Positions 10,476 through 22,903 of a stretch of DNA of 64,000 nt are shown one piece after another (positions within the stretch are counted from its first letter, which is position 1; the number at the start of each line of letters is the position of its first letter). The notes under the pieces were generated by a model. That model made no database searches and was not told the origin of the DNA. It saw nothing but the letters and a program-made list of their open reading frames with translations. Origin of the DNA: Notholithocarpus densiflorus (Eukaryota > Streptophyta > Magnoliopsida > Fagales > Fagaceae); NCBI GenBank assembly GCA_030021035.2, contig JARYZH020000244.1, positions 372,001 to 436,000 of the forward strand. The letters are read 5' to 3'. The position numbers and the translations under genes are program-made.

Positions 10476-12048
10476 GGCGTAAATGCACTTTTAGTCCCTA
10501 CATTTTGATTTTTTTCCATTTTAGTCCCTACATTTTATTTTTACCACTTTTAGTCCCTAAACTAATTAACGCCCTTCATTTAAGTCCTTGAAACACTGTT
10601 CTGTCACCAAATTAACGGAAAGACTGACAGATTAATAAAATATTATTAAAAAAATTATTTAACATTTTTTAAATGCCAAAATTAAAAAAAAAAATTAATT
10701 ACTCAATTTTAATTTAAAAAATAAAAAAAAAACAAACAAAAAAATTATTTTCTTTCAAACAAAAATTTTACTTTCTTTTAATAAAAATGATTTTTCTTTT
10801 TATTCCAATCTTCTTCTTCTTTTTTCAGAAGAACATTTAACTCTCTTTGTCTCTCTCTATTCTCAAACTCTCTTTCTCCTCACCCTCTGATCTATTCTCA
10901 AACTCTCTAATCTCGTTCAAGACTCATCATTGCCGTCAAAGAAAGAAACCCCAAAAGGTTCACTGTTGCCGTCGCCGTCGTTGTTGCCGTTGCCGTCGAC
11001 CCATCGAACCCATCAAGAAGGTTCGCCGATTAAGTGTACGAAACCCCAGAAAGAAAACCCATAGTTTATTTCTGTGTAGTTATGGCTCCATTGTACAAAA
11101 CCCAGTCACCGATTCGGTATTGGAGCCCAATATTGACCAGTGGCGAGCAGATCAAGAGGCTGATTTTCGAGGTTTTGATCATGGAGGCCGTGGGGTCTTG
11201 ATGCCGTGGGATCTTCGAGGTTTTGATCATGGAGGCCGCGTTGTGAACATGGATCGGTGGTTGGGTCCGCTGATGATTTTGGCTTGGGTTGTGATCTGGG
11301 TTTCATTTGTGTTTAATCTCTATTTGTGATATGGGTCTGCGTTTGTGCTTGGTCTCTATTTCTTTTCTTTTTTTCGTTTGTGTTGTTGTGATCTAGGTTT
11401 GAGTTTTTGGTTGTTGGATTTGTGTTCTCGGTTGCTGGGTTTGATCCGGGAAGAGCACGAAGAACTCTGGGTCTGTGTTTGTGTTTGGTCTCTGTTTCTT
11501 TTCTTTTTTTTTTCGTTTGTGTTGTTGTGATCTAGGTTTGAGTTTTTGGTTGCTGGATTTGTGTTCTTGGTTGTTGGGTTTGATATAGGAAGAACACGAA
11601 GAACAAGTTGTAATGTTCTTATGAAAAATAATAATGATAAGTAATAATGTTCTTTTGCTGGGTTTTCTTTTGCTTGGGTTTGATTCGGTGGTGATCTTCT
11701 GAAAAAAGAAGAAGAAGATTGGAATAAAAAAAATTCATTTTAATTAAAAGAAAGTATTTTTGTTTGAAAGAAAATAATTTTTTTGTTTGTTTTTTTTTTT
11801 TTTTTTAAAAATTAAAATTGAGTAATTAAATTTTTTTTTTAATTTTGGCATTTAAAAAATGTTAAATAATTTTTTTAATAATATTTTATTAATCTGTCAG
11901 TCTTTCCGTTAATTTGGTGACAGAACAGTGTTTCAAGGACTTAAATGAAGGGCGTTAATTAGTTTAGGGACTAAAAGTGGTAAAAATAAAATGTAGGGAC
12001 TAAAATGGAAAAAAGTCAAAATGTAGGGACTAAAAGTGCATTTACGCC
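10476..12048. mobile_element. Non-autonomous long-TIR Mutator-like element (MULE), 1,573 bp
   Basis: Terminal inverted repeats of about 340 bp start GGCGTAAATGCACTTTTAGT and mirror at the right end. They are flanked by a perfect 9-bp target duplication, ttgtttaaa (10,467-10,475 and 12,049-12,057), the MULE hallmark. The TIRs contain the 'tttagtccctacatttt' repeats common in plant MULEs. The ~850-bp interior is more GC-rich and carries internal repeats: a ~49-bp unit around gaggttttgatcatggaggc at 11,168 and 11,217, and a ~135-bp direct duplication (about 11,380 and 11,515). There is no transposase. The interior could be captured host sequence (Pack-MULE), but I recognise no gene in it. Confidence 0.92.
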
Positions 12049-12057
12049 TTGTTTAAA

Positions 12058-12667
12058 CTATATGATTTTCTCATTCCCACACCTTTTGATTTATGTTTGG
12101 ATTGTGCATTCTTGGTTTTATGCTACATTCTAATGTTGAAATTTTCTTGAAATTGATATTTTAAAGATTTTTTTTTTCAATTTGTGGCTTATTTATTTAT
12201 AAATAGATATAAATCATGTCAAATGTCAAAACTCATGTGCAAATGTCAATTTGTGGCTTATTAGTTTTATTCACGCCATTCGTTTGACAAAATCTCACAC
12301 TTATGCATTATTTAAAGCCAACTTCACAATGGTATGTGTTATGAATTATATTTGTTGTACTAATATATGTTTGTAAATAATTAGCTATATAGCTTTAATT
12401 TTGCAATTATTGAGATCATCTAGATAGCATGTTTTGTAACTTATTTTGTGGTAAAGTGAAACAAAAAATCTGCATCTAATTACTTATAGCCTAACCCTTA
12501 AGTCTTAATTAAGGAGTATCTTACTTATCAAAAAAAATACTCTTAAGGTGTATCTTGATGTTTCCAAATTTCTCTTCCTAGCTCTTGGAAGACTACTCTA
12601 TATGAGTATGACATTGGTGCTACAGCTTGTGCTACAATATCTATAGAGGTGTGATGTTTAATGTAGT
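12058..12667. other. Intergenic DNA
   Basis: AT-rich sequence between the MULE and the Myb/SANT-like relic. No element boundary or exon is certain. A further exon of the relic could lie just upstream of 12,660, where a polypyrimidine-poor tag precedes the frame, but I cannot support it. Confidence 0.35.
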
Positions 12668-13153
12668 ATGGATAATGAATTGGCACTTGTTGTTGGTAAG
12701 GATATGGCAACTAGTAGTTTTTCCAAGTCTTATGTTGATATTGAGGCACAACACGAGACCGTTGATGACACTGAGAATGTTACTGATAGTGGTGAGGATG
12801 TTGTGCTAGATATGGGTAAGAATGTTGTAGAATTATCCACCACAGGTTCAACTATATCAAAGTCCCGCAAGAGAAGCCGTGCATGTCCCACTAATGATAG
12901 TGTTTATAATGATCTAATTGAGCAATTGAAGGAAATTGTTGTAGCCTTGAAATCTATCAACTAAGGGCCAATTGATTTCATTGAACTTTTTGCAGAGGTG
13001 ATGGCCATGGCAGTAGAGGGACATAGTGAAGATATGCTTGCAAGTGTCTTTGACCATTTGTGTGAAAATAAGAAGGTAACAAGGGGATTTTTGGCCAAGA
13101 ATGCTAAGCTTCAAAAGTTTTGGTTGGATGTTTTCTTTTTTATGCAGGGTTGA
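12668..13153 (+). pseudogene. Myb/SANT-like (LIMYB / Harbinger-associated type) C-terminal relic
   Basis: A 162-codon frame with one in-frame TAA at 12,962-12,964. The first 98 residues are acidic, then basic (KSRKRSRA near residues 65-72), then DLIEQLKEIVVALKSI. After the stop, the same frame gives EVMAMAVEGHSEDMLASVF and FLAKNAKLQKFWLDVFF. This pattern of a basic patch, a short helix and a terminal 'ValKaLQkvWL'-like helix matches the C-terminal part of plant L10-interacting MYB / PIF-Harbinger-associated Myb-SANT-like proteins. The N-terminal Myb/SANT domain is absent. It is probably transposon-derived and non-functional; family assignment is from memory of the pattern. Confidence 0.55.
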
Positions 13154-13683
13154 TAACTTGAATGGTAGTATTTTTGTGATGGTACCATGTTGGAAGTGAC
13201 TTGTGATGGTACCATGTTAATATGTATTAACAGTAAACTTCTGATGATAGTACGTATAACAGTGATGTACTAACTATAAACCTTGATTAGAATGTAGTAT
13301 TTTGTAGACTTAGAATGGTACAATCACCTTTGTTATGTACCTTGACTTTGACTTTATGGTATTATTTTGTAGGCATGGTGGGTACTTTTGTAATGATTAT
13401 CTACCATAACTTGGATGATATCATTTTGTAGACCTTGGATGGTATATTTCCAATGGTTAGGTGGTACATTTGACATATATAGTCATGTACTAGATTATGA
13501 ATGGTGATATTATGTTAGTGTTAGTATTATGGTTATGTTTATTGTGTACATTATGGATGTCAAATGATAGTTTTTGAACTTCTAGAAAACAAATCTATCT
13601 CACACCAAGCTAAATAAGGAAAGTCAAATGATAGTTTTCCAACTCAACAAATTTTAATTTCCAAATATTATTAGCAATTAAAT
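13154..13683. other. Intergenic DNA with short direct repeats
   Basis: The motif ttgtgatggtaccatgtt occurs twice at 13,168-13,220 and gtcaaatgatagtttt twice at about 13,558 and 13,623. No gene is seen. Promoter similarity to the truncated subtilase copy begins near 13,684. Confidence 0.5.
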
Positions 13684-13726
13684 AGGAAAGTACAGTCACA
13701 ATATTGGATGGAATACCTCCAAGATT

Positions 13727-13734
13727 TATAAATA
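13727..13734 (+). promoter_or_regulatory. TATA box of the subtilase gene
   Basis: TATAAATA lies 46 bp before the ATG at 13,780, leaving room for a 5' leader of only ~15-25 nt. The surrounding promoter is shared with the truncated copy at 2.7-2.84 kb. Confidence 0.55.
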
Positions 13735-13779
13735 CTAGTTTAAACCTCTATAATTTCACAATTACAAATAACAAAAGAT

Positions 13780-13981
13780 ATGTCTGTCTCAATACCCCTT
13801 TACCAGATCTTAGTGGTTCTTGTTGCAACCCTGAGCATTTGCTATGGTGATAGAGATAAAGCCAAGGATGTTTACATTGTGTACATGGGTTCACTACCAG
13901 AGGGTGAATACTCACCGACATCCCACCATCTCAACATTCTTAATGAAGTTCTTGGAGAAAGGTAATTGTTCACCGAATTGT

Positions 13982-14024
<43 letters not shown>

Positions 14025-17000
14025 CTAACTACTAATATTCATGAGTTTCAATTAGGTTAATTAGTAAAAATTTTTGTTGTTGAATAAAAGATATAGGGTT
14101 TGAACCCTACATATACAAAAATTGATTGGTATATTAACCTTGAAATTATCATGGAGTACTTTATAATTAAATATTTAAAATTCGTCGCCTTGCCTTTGTA
14201 AAACTTAATTTTTCTAAAGAGGCTTAAAAAGTAGGAGAAAAAAAAAATGAGGAATAGAATCGGCTAGTTGTTTTCATTCAAATAAAAAATAAAAAATAAA
14301 ACTTTTTAACATAAAAAATTTCCATTTTTTTTAACGTTTTTGGTGTTTTATGAAGCTAAAATTCTTTAGTAAAAAAAATATTTTCTTAATTAAAGAAAGT
14401 TAAGGGTAAACTAAGAAATAAGAGGCTAAGGTCTTCCAGCAAGATTACACTTTTATTTATATTCTAAGTTAGTTTCTTGATTCTATATGTTAGTATGTGT
14501 GTGTATGCATCCACACACAATTCGGTTTTTTTTTTTTTTTTTTTGGGTGGATGGTAGTAGATACAAAGTAGAAATTACACATGTTTTTTCTTCTGAATTG
14601 TGCCAAATATTTGGTAAAGATTAAAAGAATCAACAACCTACCAAATTGTTTATAAAGTGATTGTACTTACTCTTTTCATTTCTACTATAACTACAAGACA
14701 AGTATTTGGGGTCACATATATCATGAAAGTACAATTTAATTTTTGTATATTGAATGGGACATTATTGTATATTTAATTATTACAAAATCAATATTCATAA
14801 ATTATTTTTAGGACACAAGAGAATGCTGAATTCTAATTTAATAATTGATAGATTTAAAATATGTATCGAGAAACAATTATTTTGTTTATATTTTGATAAT
14901 ATCAATTGGATATGAGTACATTTAATATTTAATATATTTAGTATTGAACCTTATTATATTTTTATTATTTTAAGATTTTTTTGTCATTTTCTCTTTCTTC
15001 CCCAAGCTAAATTCCTGAATTTGTCCTTGCTAATAATGCACATCTCTAGCTAGTTAATGGCAGTATAGTATTGTATATCAATCTAAAGTTTTCCTTATAC
15101 AATGATTCGGTTCCAAGGAACTGGGCAAGCTTATATGCCATCAACATTTAAATGTTAGACTTATGCGAATAGACCCTTCTCCAAAAAAAAAAAAAAGAGA
15201 CTAATGCACATAGAGTTCTAAAGAGTAAAGCAAATAGAAAGACATAATTTTTAACTATTTTTTCACAAATTTGTCCTTGCAGTGCCGCAACTAATGCCTT
15301 GGTTAGAAGCTATACTAGGAGCTTCAATGCATTTGCGGCCAGACTCAGTGATGAGGAGCAACAAAGAATAGCCAGTAAGTGCTATATGATTTATGTTGTT
15401 CTTTTCCCCCCTATTGGTTGTTTGAATTTCTTTATATAATTACAGAACTAATCAATATAGTTTCTTATGTTGTATGATTGGAATAACTTATTTCCAAGTA
15501 TAATGACAATAATGTGCAGGCAAGAAGGAAGTGTTATCTGTGTTTCCAAGCAGAAAACTCCAACTTCAAACAACAAGGTCATGGGACTTCATGGGTTTAA
15601 CTGAAACTGCAAAGCGAAATCCTAACGTCGAGAGTAATGTAATAATTGGCGTTATTGACACTGGAATATGGCCTGAGTCAGAGAGCTTTAGTGATGAAGG
15701 TTTTGGTCCACCTCCTAAGAAATGGAAGGGTGCTTGTATAGGGGGCAATAATTTTACTTGCAACAAGTAATTTGTTCACTTTATGATTTATATAGTAATT
15801 TATTTTTTTATTTTAAAAAAAAAGAGGCTAGCATATGGAGCTCGAGTTTACATTATGACAGTTCATTGTAGGATTTTGGTGTTACTACTTTTACATTAGG
15901 CAGTAAGCTTATTGGAGCTCGAGTTTATACCTCTGGTGGAAATACTACAGCAAGGGATAAAGTAGGTCATGGCAGCCATACTGCCTCAACAGCAGCCGGT
16001 AACAACGTATTAGATGCAAGTTTCTATGGATTGGCAAAGGGCAATGCACGGGAAGGGGTTCCATCTGCTAGGATTGCTGCATACAAAGTCGCTGAATTTC
16101 TTGACAATGCTGAACAATACAATATCCTAGCTGCATTTGATGATGCTATTGCAGATGGGGTTGACATCATTACCATTTCAATTGGTTTGGGTCCAACACC
16201 TTTAGATTCTGATCCTATTGCTATAGGTTCTTTTCATGCGATGTGGGAAGGTATACTCACCGTTCAGGCTGCTGGAAACAATGGTAGTAGGTCATCAGTA
16301 TTTAGTGTTGCACCCTGGTTGTTCTCCATAGCAGCCAGTAGCATAGATCGAAAATTTATTAGTAAGGTTGATCTTGCGAATGGAAAGATACTCGTTGTAA
16401 GTATCTTCACTTGATGCATTTTATTTTATTTTATTTTATTTTATTTATTAGTAAGGTATACTCATTATGAAATGTCTGTTTGCCACTGAATTTGTTCCAT
16501 AGACACTAGATGAACTTGATATATTATGAGATTTTAATCTTTCACAACATTCTAGTGTATTTTTACACTTTTTTTTTTTTTTTACTTATCAGGGAAATGC
16601 AGTAAATTCGTTTACATTGAATGGAACAAAATTCCCTCTGGTATATGGGAAAGCTGCTTCGAGTAATTGTTCTGATGATGATGCTCGGTAATTTCTGTTA
16701 TTTTGGTCATTACAAAGTTAAAGTTCTCTTAGAGCAATAAAATCTTAAAACTGCGCATGTCATGTTCAATATCTTAGGTCTTGCGATGAATCTTGTTTGG
16801 ATAGAAATTTGGTGGAAGGAAAAATTCTTGTTTGTGATTCAGAAACAGGATGGATAGCAGCTTCAAGCTCTGGGGCCCTAGGGGCAATCACAACATTTCA
16901 TGCAAACGCTGGACCTTCTGGAGTTCCTTTACCTTCATCTGGTTTAACACCTGAAAATTATGATGTGGTTAAGTCATTCATAAGTTCTACAGAGTAAGGA

Positions 17001-18161
17001 TTCTAATATTTGTGTTCTCTGTGTTCTTCTAATAGCTACTTTTGACAAAAGATTTAAATATCTTTGCTAGTATTCATGGGCTTGACAAAAAAAATTTCTA
17101 CATGACATCTGTATGACCTTTTCATGGTGGTACTTTCAGAAATGCACTAGGAACAATACTAAAAAGTGAAGCAATTGTGGATACAACCGCTCCTCTAGTT
17201 GCTCATTTCTCTTCACGCGGGCCAAACTCCATTGTAGCAGATATTTTGAAGGTTAGGCATCAATTTACCTGCGTAGCTCTCTTTCTCTCTCTGTTGTTTT
17301 TTGTCTGACATTAACATTTCACTTCTTTGATGCCTACGTATATTTGATAAACATTGCAGCCAGATATAACTGCACCTGGAATAAATATTCTAGCAGCATT
17401 TTCCCTTGATACTTCACCTTCCCAGAGCAATGTGGATAAGAGATCTGCAAAATACAGTATATTGTCTGGAACCTCCATGTCCTGTCCACATGCAGCTGGT
17501 GCTGCTGCTTATGTCAAAACATTTCATCCTAATTGGTCACCATCAGCCATTAAATCTGCTCTCATGACTACTGGTATATCACTCACCGCATCTTCTCTTG
17601 TATAATTTCTTTGACAATCCTATGATTAATCTAACCATCTATGTTTTTCTTGTTCTTATAGCCTGGCCAATGAATGCCACAAATGAAGTAGATGGCGAAT
17701 TCGCTTTTGGGGCAGGCCATATCAATCCAGTGAAAGCATTAGAGCCTGGTCTGGTTTATGATGCCTCCATTGACGACTACATAAAAATGCTTTGCAGCAT
17801 TAACATTAGTTTTTTCAGTAGGTGCCCCGAGGACATTAGCGGATCTGCAAAGGATCTCAATTATCCATCGATGCAAGCTCTCATCGAATCAAACAATAGT
17901 TTCACAGTTAAATTTCCTAGAATTGTAACAAATGTAGGCCCTGCTAACTCAACATATGAGTCTAAAGTCATTAAAAATTCTCAGATTAAAGTTAGCATGG
18001 AACCTAGCACTCTCTCCTTCGAGACATCCGGTGAGAAGAAGTCTTTTATTGTGATTGTGTCTGGGAAAGGATTACCAGCATCTAAAATGGTATCTGCATC
18101 TCTCGTGTGGTCGGATGGCACTCATAATGTGAGAAGCCTAATTGTTGTGTATACAAATTGA
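13780..18161 (+). CDS. Cucumisin-like subtilisin serine protease (S8A), nine exons, 716 aa
   Basis: A secreted plant subtilase that should act in the apoplast after removing its signal peptide and I9 propeptide. Exons read from GT-AG sites with matching phases: 13,780-13,961; 15,283-15,374; 15,520-15,766; 15,904-16,396; 16,593-16,687; 16,778-16,993; 17,140-17,251; 17,360-17,573; 17,662-18,161 (2,151 nt, no internal stop). Residues 1-22 form a signal peptide. The I9 region runs from YIVYMGS to about 110. The catalytic Asp138 is in VIDTGIWPES, His199 in GHGSHTAS, oxyanion Asn299 in AAGNNGS and Ser518 in SGTSMSCPHAAG. A PA-like insert lies between the catalytic His and Ser, and a fibronectin-III-like C-terminal domain ends SLIVVYTN. 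Length and motifs match the family, so the gene looks functional. Substrate is unknown. Decayed relatives lie at 2.7, 4.8 and 21.1 kb. Confidence 0.93.
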
Positions 18162-18474
18162 TGCAGTCTTGATTCTCAAAAAATTAATAATAATTAAGTA
18201 TGTATTGGTTAGTGATGATATAAGGGCATGGTTATATTCACTTTTGGTTGTAGCCAAATGATAGTTGGGCTTTCAAGAATTTTTTTTTTCAATTTTTTGT
18301 TCTTTTTCTTTTTATGAAAATAAGCAACCAAAAAAAAAAAAAAAACAAATGAATGAAAAATGCAAAGCAAAAAAAAAAAAAAAAAGGTACTAATGTACAA
18401 ATGATTCCTAGCATATATAAAATGCATGGAGCACAACAAGGAATAAAAGGAAAAGTGTCCTACAAAAGATTGAA
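18162..18474. other. Subtilase 3' flank
   Basis: It holds AATAAT-rich candidate polyadenylation sequence at 18,184-18,192 and long poly(A) tracts. Part of it (18,205-18,280) resembles positions 200-285 at the window start. Confidence 0.4.
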
Positions 18475-18479
18475 ATAAT

Positions 18480-19465
18480 TCAAACAGAGGACAAAAAGGA
18501 AGACAATTAAGTCTTTGGATCCTTCCTCACTCACACAGCACGAGTCTTTGGCTGTGAAGATGAAGATGCATGAGTCCAAGCAAATCTATGAAAGGACGGG
18601 GAGGGAATAACATTCCCTTGAAACCGAGTTAGAAAGTTCAAGGCTTTTAATAACTCTTTAACCAATGGTACAAGATCATGTTCTATGGACAATTTAGACA
18701 CTCGCTTCTCAGGATGAAGCTTGAAACAGTTAGGGTGAGTGTGACTAGGAACACCACAATGGTGACAAACATGAATAGACTTAGGTCAACTTTGCTTTCA
18801 TGAAGTTAGTTTAGCTTTGATTTCAGATTGAGATCTCATCTGCAAACAATTAGGTCTAATGTGACCAACCACACCACAATGGTGACAAGTAGATTTTTAT
18901 CATGAAATTCATTCACGGTTCTTTTACTTTTGTCTTTCCTAGAAAAATTATCCTTTTCTTCATTATGATTCCTCTTAAAAGGAGGAACATACACTTTAAC
19001 ATCTTTAGGCTTAATAAGAGTAAATTTAGATTTGGGTTCAACAACAGACTTTAGATTAGACACAGTTTCTAGTTTAGCTTTAAACTCAATTAGATCATCT
19101 TCTAAGCCTTCGACCTTAACCTTTAGGGATTGATTTTCAATTTTAACTTCATCTATCAACTTGTTAGTCTCTATAAGATTAACTCATAAGTCCTCTTTGG
19201 CATGTTCAATTTATTCAATTTTTCTAAGGACTTTTTAGAAATTTCTTTATATTTTTCAACTAACTTGTTGGATTCCTAAAGTGTAGTCTCAAATCCATAG
19301 ATTTCTTGGCATATTTTATAAATTTTTTATAAAGTTTATTATATGCTTCTTAAAGGTCATTAAAATCATCCGAATCAATAAGATCATGCACATCAAGACA
19401 ATTAGCAATTTCTATGACAGCAGGGGTCGAAGATCACAAATAGTCCTATCAGAGTGTACTTACTC
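18480..19465 (-). pseudogene. Copia retrotransposon gag C-terminal region, truncated
   Basis: On the minus strand the 5' part includes a coiled-coil-like stretch (IENQSLKVKVEGLEDDL), then a basic region and a CCHC zinc knuckle CHHCGVVGHIRPNC. A frame shift later there is a second knuckle CHHCGVPSHTHPNC. This is the C-terminal half of a Ty1/Copia gag. Several stops and frameshifts interrupt it, and nothing of protease, integrase or RT follows, the element being cut off near 18,480. It lies directly downstream of the LTR and primer-binding site at 19,466-20,262, so both belong to one reverse-oriented element. Confidence 0.75.
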
Positions 19466-20262
19466 TGATACCAATTGTTAGGGTTTTAGATCTAGTTGTC
19501 ACAAATTTTATCAAATATTAACCAAATAATTTATTAGATTAATTATGCAGTAAATGTGAACCAATTAAACATCAAATAAGCTCAGATCACATGAACACCA
19601 AGAATAATGACATAAGAAAACTTTTAAAACTGTGATTTCAAAGTAAAAAATCTAGGGATGATTTAACCTAAACAATCCTCAAGGCAGCATTTCACTAATA
19701 GAATCGAATTTTATACAATAGACTTAACCTAAATCTATTGCTATCTCATGTAGTACTTATTAGGCATGACCACACGTAGCTTCGAATCCACAGACTCTTC
19801 TACTGTGAAATTTTTGCACGCAAACTCTCTAGTTTGTGACTTTGAGATCTCCACTCAAAGGTTTAAATCAACAACTATGGTTGACTTGATGGAGCAAATT
19901 TACATTATTGGATATGTTGTTTGCAAAAGGTCTCCAACTGTAGCTCTAAAAGGGTGTGGAAAATCTCTAGATTTGTGTAAAGAACACTGCCCTTTTGAAT
20001 GTGTAAAAATGTGCTCTAGGATTTGTATTTATATATACTTAAGATCCATCAAAACCCTAAATCTAATGGCTGAGAAAGAAAGTGAGATTCCAGATCAGCA
20101 CGAATCTCGATCGGTTAAGATAAGTGGTTCTTTTGTACATTTATCTTTTTTTGATTTCTTGAGTCTTCAACTGTGTTGAACTACATTTATCTTGTTTAAT
20201 TAAATATTTCTAGACTAAACAACTTGACAAACTAAGTTCTAAAGGTTATAATTTGTTCGTGG
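19466..20262 (-). mobile_element. Copia 5' LTR plus primer-binding site, reverse orientation
   Basis: Read on the minus strand the LTR ends AAAACCCTAACA, followed after AT by TGGTATCAGAG, the classic tRNA-iMet primer-binding site (about 19,466-19,476). The LTR body matches the block order of the LTRs at 700-1,522 and 8,393-9,235 but is divergent. The start of the LTR near 20,262 is uncertain. A 137-aa plus-strand frame here is a chance reading of the LTR. Confidence 0.75.
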
Positions 20263-20990
20263 TTATTGTCGAACTGTGAGCTGTGCCATTCTACCTCAAA
20301 ACCAATTGGTGATAAGGAAGACACACTTAAACCTTTTATGGGTATTCAACATCATGCCCCGCATGCTTTTTTTTAGAGTGGTTGTAGGGAGTCGAATTAT
20401 GGTCCTCCCAACAGTTTGCAACCTAAAATTATAGACTTTACATCAATGATCTTAATTAAGTCATTAGTTTGTAAAGTTATTTTCTATTAAATTAAAATTT
20501 TACTATTCAATTATTATATTATGTAATTATTTTTTTTATGATTTTATTACTTCCTTGAATTAAATAAAATAAGTGGAGATTTCATATAAAACCACTGATT
20601 TAACTTTTAAGGGGGACAAATGCCTTTAGTCAAGCCACACATTTTGAGAGACACAATTAGCACAATCTCATCCATTCACTTGGGTTATGACTCAAACCAA
20701 ACACAAGTCCATTTGAAATTGTGCTCTCTCACAAATTTAATGGGTAGAATCAAAATTTGAAGTACCCAAATGATATTGTACGATACACAACACATATTGT
20801 ATTGTGTAAAAAAAGTTATGTATTGTAAGTGCTCGTGTATCGTATGAGTCATATCGTATTGTTGAATCGTACGTATCATATGACACATAGATATGTGGGT
20901 TTGAAATGGTTTTTTTTTTTGGTGTGTGTTAAACTCAAAATTATTGGGTTACTTAATTGAGTCCAATAAAACAATATGTCTATGAGTTTT
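20263..20990. other. Intergenic DNA
   Basis: No gene recognised. It has reiterated gtatcgtat/cgtacgatac-type motifs at about 20,775-20,885, and otherwise AT-rich sequence. Confidence 0.35.
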
Positions 20991-21049
20991 TTTTCCCTCT
21001 TCTCTTTCTCCTACAAAATTTTGATTGCACACTTGACACTTCACTTTCA

Positions 21050-21316
21050 AATTGGCTAGGAAAATATTATTAGCATCTCAAATGAAATCTACATCTATCA
21101 TGTGGTTGGATGACACTCATAATGTGATAAGCATTGTTTTAAAAACCTGACCCTAAATCGACCCAACAAAAAATCAGAAACAGGTTCCTTTTCCGGTTCT
21201 TTGACCATTTCGATTTTTAAAACCATGTGATAAATTTTTTTTTTTGGTAGAGTGGGGGAATTTGAACCTTGAATGGCAATTGCATACGCACAATGATGCA
21301 GTCTTGATTCTCAAAT
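21050..21316 (+). pseudogene. Relic of a subtilase last exon and 3' flank
   Basis: 21,050-21,145 aligns with the coding end of the intact gene (segment encoding WSDGTHNV). After an unrelated insert, 21,296-21,316 (gatgcagtcttgattctcaa) matches the bases just after the intact gene's stop codon at 18,162. It has no open frame. The same relic is at 4,796-4,895. Confidence 0.65.
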
Positions 21317-21482
21317 TTAAAAAAATAAAAATAAAAATATTGTTAGTTAAATGTTACAATGCAACATCATGATTCAGAATTATTTTTGTTCATAGATTGC
21401 ACTTTCCCGTTCATTGTTGTGTACACAAAATTATTTTTGAATATGGTTTATTTAATTTTCAAGGGTAATAAAAAAAAGACAT

Positions 21483-21840
21483 CACTACAAAGAACATGTC
21501 CCATAGTCACGTTTTTAAAACACGGCTATAGCTCCTAAAAACGTGGCCTATAAACCATGACTTTAGGCTTGACAGGTCTACAGTCATGTTTTTTTCTAAA
21601 CGCGGCTATAGAACCTATTTTAGCCACATTTTAAAAACATGGCTATAGGGTTCACATAGGCTGCATTTCAAAAAACATGGCTATAAGTTTTTTTTTATAA
21701 ATTTTGCTATAGTAGCGTTTATTAAACGCGACTATAGGTCCTATCCAACAACCGCATTTTAAAAACGTGGCTATAGATTTTTTTAATTTTAATTTGGCTA
21801 TAGCCGCATTCCATAAACGCGACTATAGGTGTTTATACAT
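21483..21840 (+). mobile_element. CACTA (En/Spm-type) terminal fragment
   Basis: It starts CACTACAAAGAACATG and is followed by about ten subterminal copies, in both orientations, of a motif close to aaacgcggctatag. This dense array is typical of plant CACTA ends, where it binds the transposase. The other TAGTG end was not found; the insertion relative to block B copy 1 continues to about 22,055 with unassigned sequence. No transposase is present. Confidence 0.8.
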
Positions 21841-22733
21841 TCAAACAATATATACTAATATCTTTTTATATAATAGCCAAATATCCTGTTCTCATCTAGC
21901 TAATGTTCTCATCCCAGCAAGTCTAATTTTTCTATAGAAGTCCATCAACAAGTACATTCAGTTCTCAGTGTATATAGTTGTATGAAAATTTTGAGTTTGA
22001 ACTACAAGGATAATTATAAATAAATAACTAAATAAAATTTCACTCCTATTAATTAGTGGTATAATCATGATGTATGATAAACTAATTAGAAATGGAGATT
22101 CTATTGGATTAAAGTGAACGAACACTAAATAAATTTTAATTGAATTATTTATGGTCTTCTATTAGAATATTTTTATTAAGTTAAATTTGATATTTTTCTA
22201 TAAATTTGAATTTTTTTACTAATACTTTCATAATGTTCATAATGTTCTCTCTTATGTTATGATGATAAAAAAAAGGTTTTTGGTAGATCATAGAATCCTA
22301 GTGTACGGATTCCTAAGTCACTTGGTTATCATGGGCTGTATATTGAAAAGACTATGTAAGCAAATCTCGATTGATGGATTTCATTAAACCTCAATTGTTT
22401 TGAGCTACGCTCAAAGTAGCAGATTTAGCACATCTTGTGCAATTTCTTGAACTATTTTCTTGTGTCTTTAATATTAGTCTTCAAATACATTCTAAGACAC
22501 TAAAACATACAACTCAAATACACCAAAATACGATTTTAAAATGTGGTTACCAACACTAGATAAAATTGACCCTAACAATCTCTCAAACCTCATTCAAGGG
22601 CTTCTGCCAAGCAAGAGAAGAATCTCCACCAACTAAGAAAATTTCTCTACACAAAAATTTGGCCAAAGCAAAGATTTTCTCAAAGTCAAAGAATGTCCAG
22701 AGCAGTTGTTAATTAAGTTAAAGAAGAGTTACT

Positions 22734-22903
22734 TTTTTTTTTAATTTTTTTTATTTATACAAGATAGAATTTCTACTATAGTCTAATCTAAGTGTGTATG
22801 TGTGTGAAGCTTCCTCCTGGAGACTTGAACCCTGACCCTTGCCCTCCACACTTTACAAGCATTTATACTTGTGAAGTGACCCTCGTACCAAGGGTGCGCG
22901 GTG
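22734..22903 (-). mobile_element. SINE (family 2), with empty site in block B copy 1
   Basis: A 170-bp SINE in reverse orientation: poly(T) at its left, a B-box (minus strand GGGTTCAAGTCTCC) and a head ending gcgcggtg. It is flanked by a 17-bp duplication, gttaaagaagagttact, at 22,717-22,733 and 22,904-22,920. Block B copy 1 at about 6,178 has one copy of this target and no SINE, which proves the insertion. Confidence 0.93.

Noticed and set aside
10847..11329. 160-codon frame inside the MULE
   Set aside because: It begins with TTG, has a low-complexity Arg/Cys start and an internal 49-bp repeat, and shows no family pattern; treated as MULE cargo, not a gene.
19766..20179. 137-codon plus-strand frame
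   Set aside because: Lies wholly within the reverse-oriented Copia LTR.
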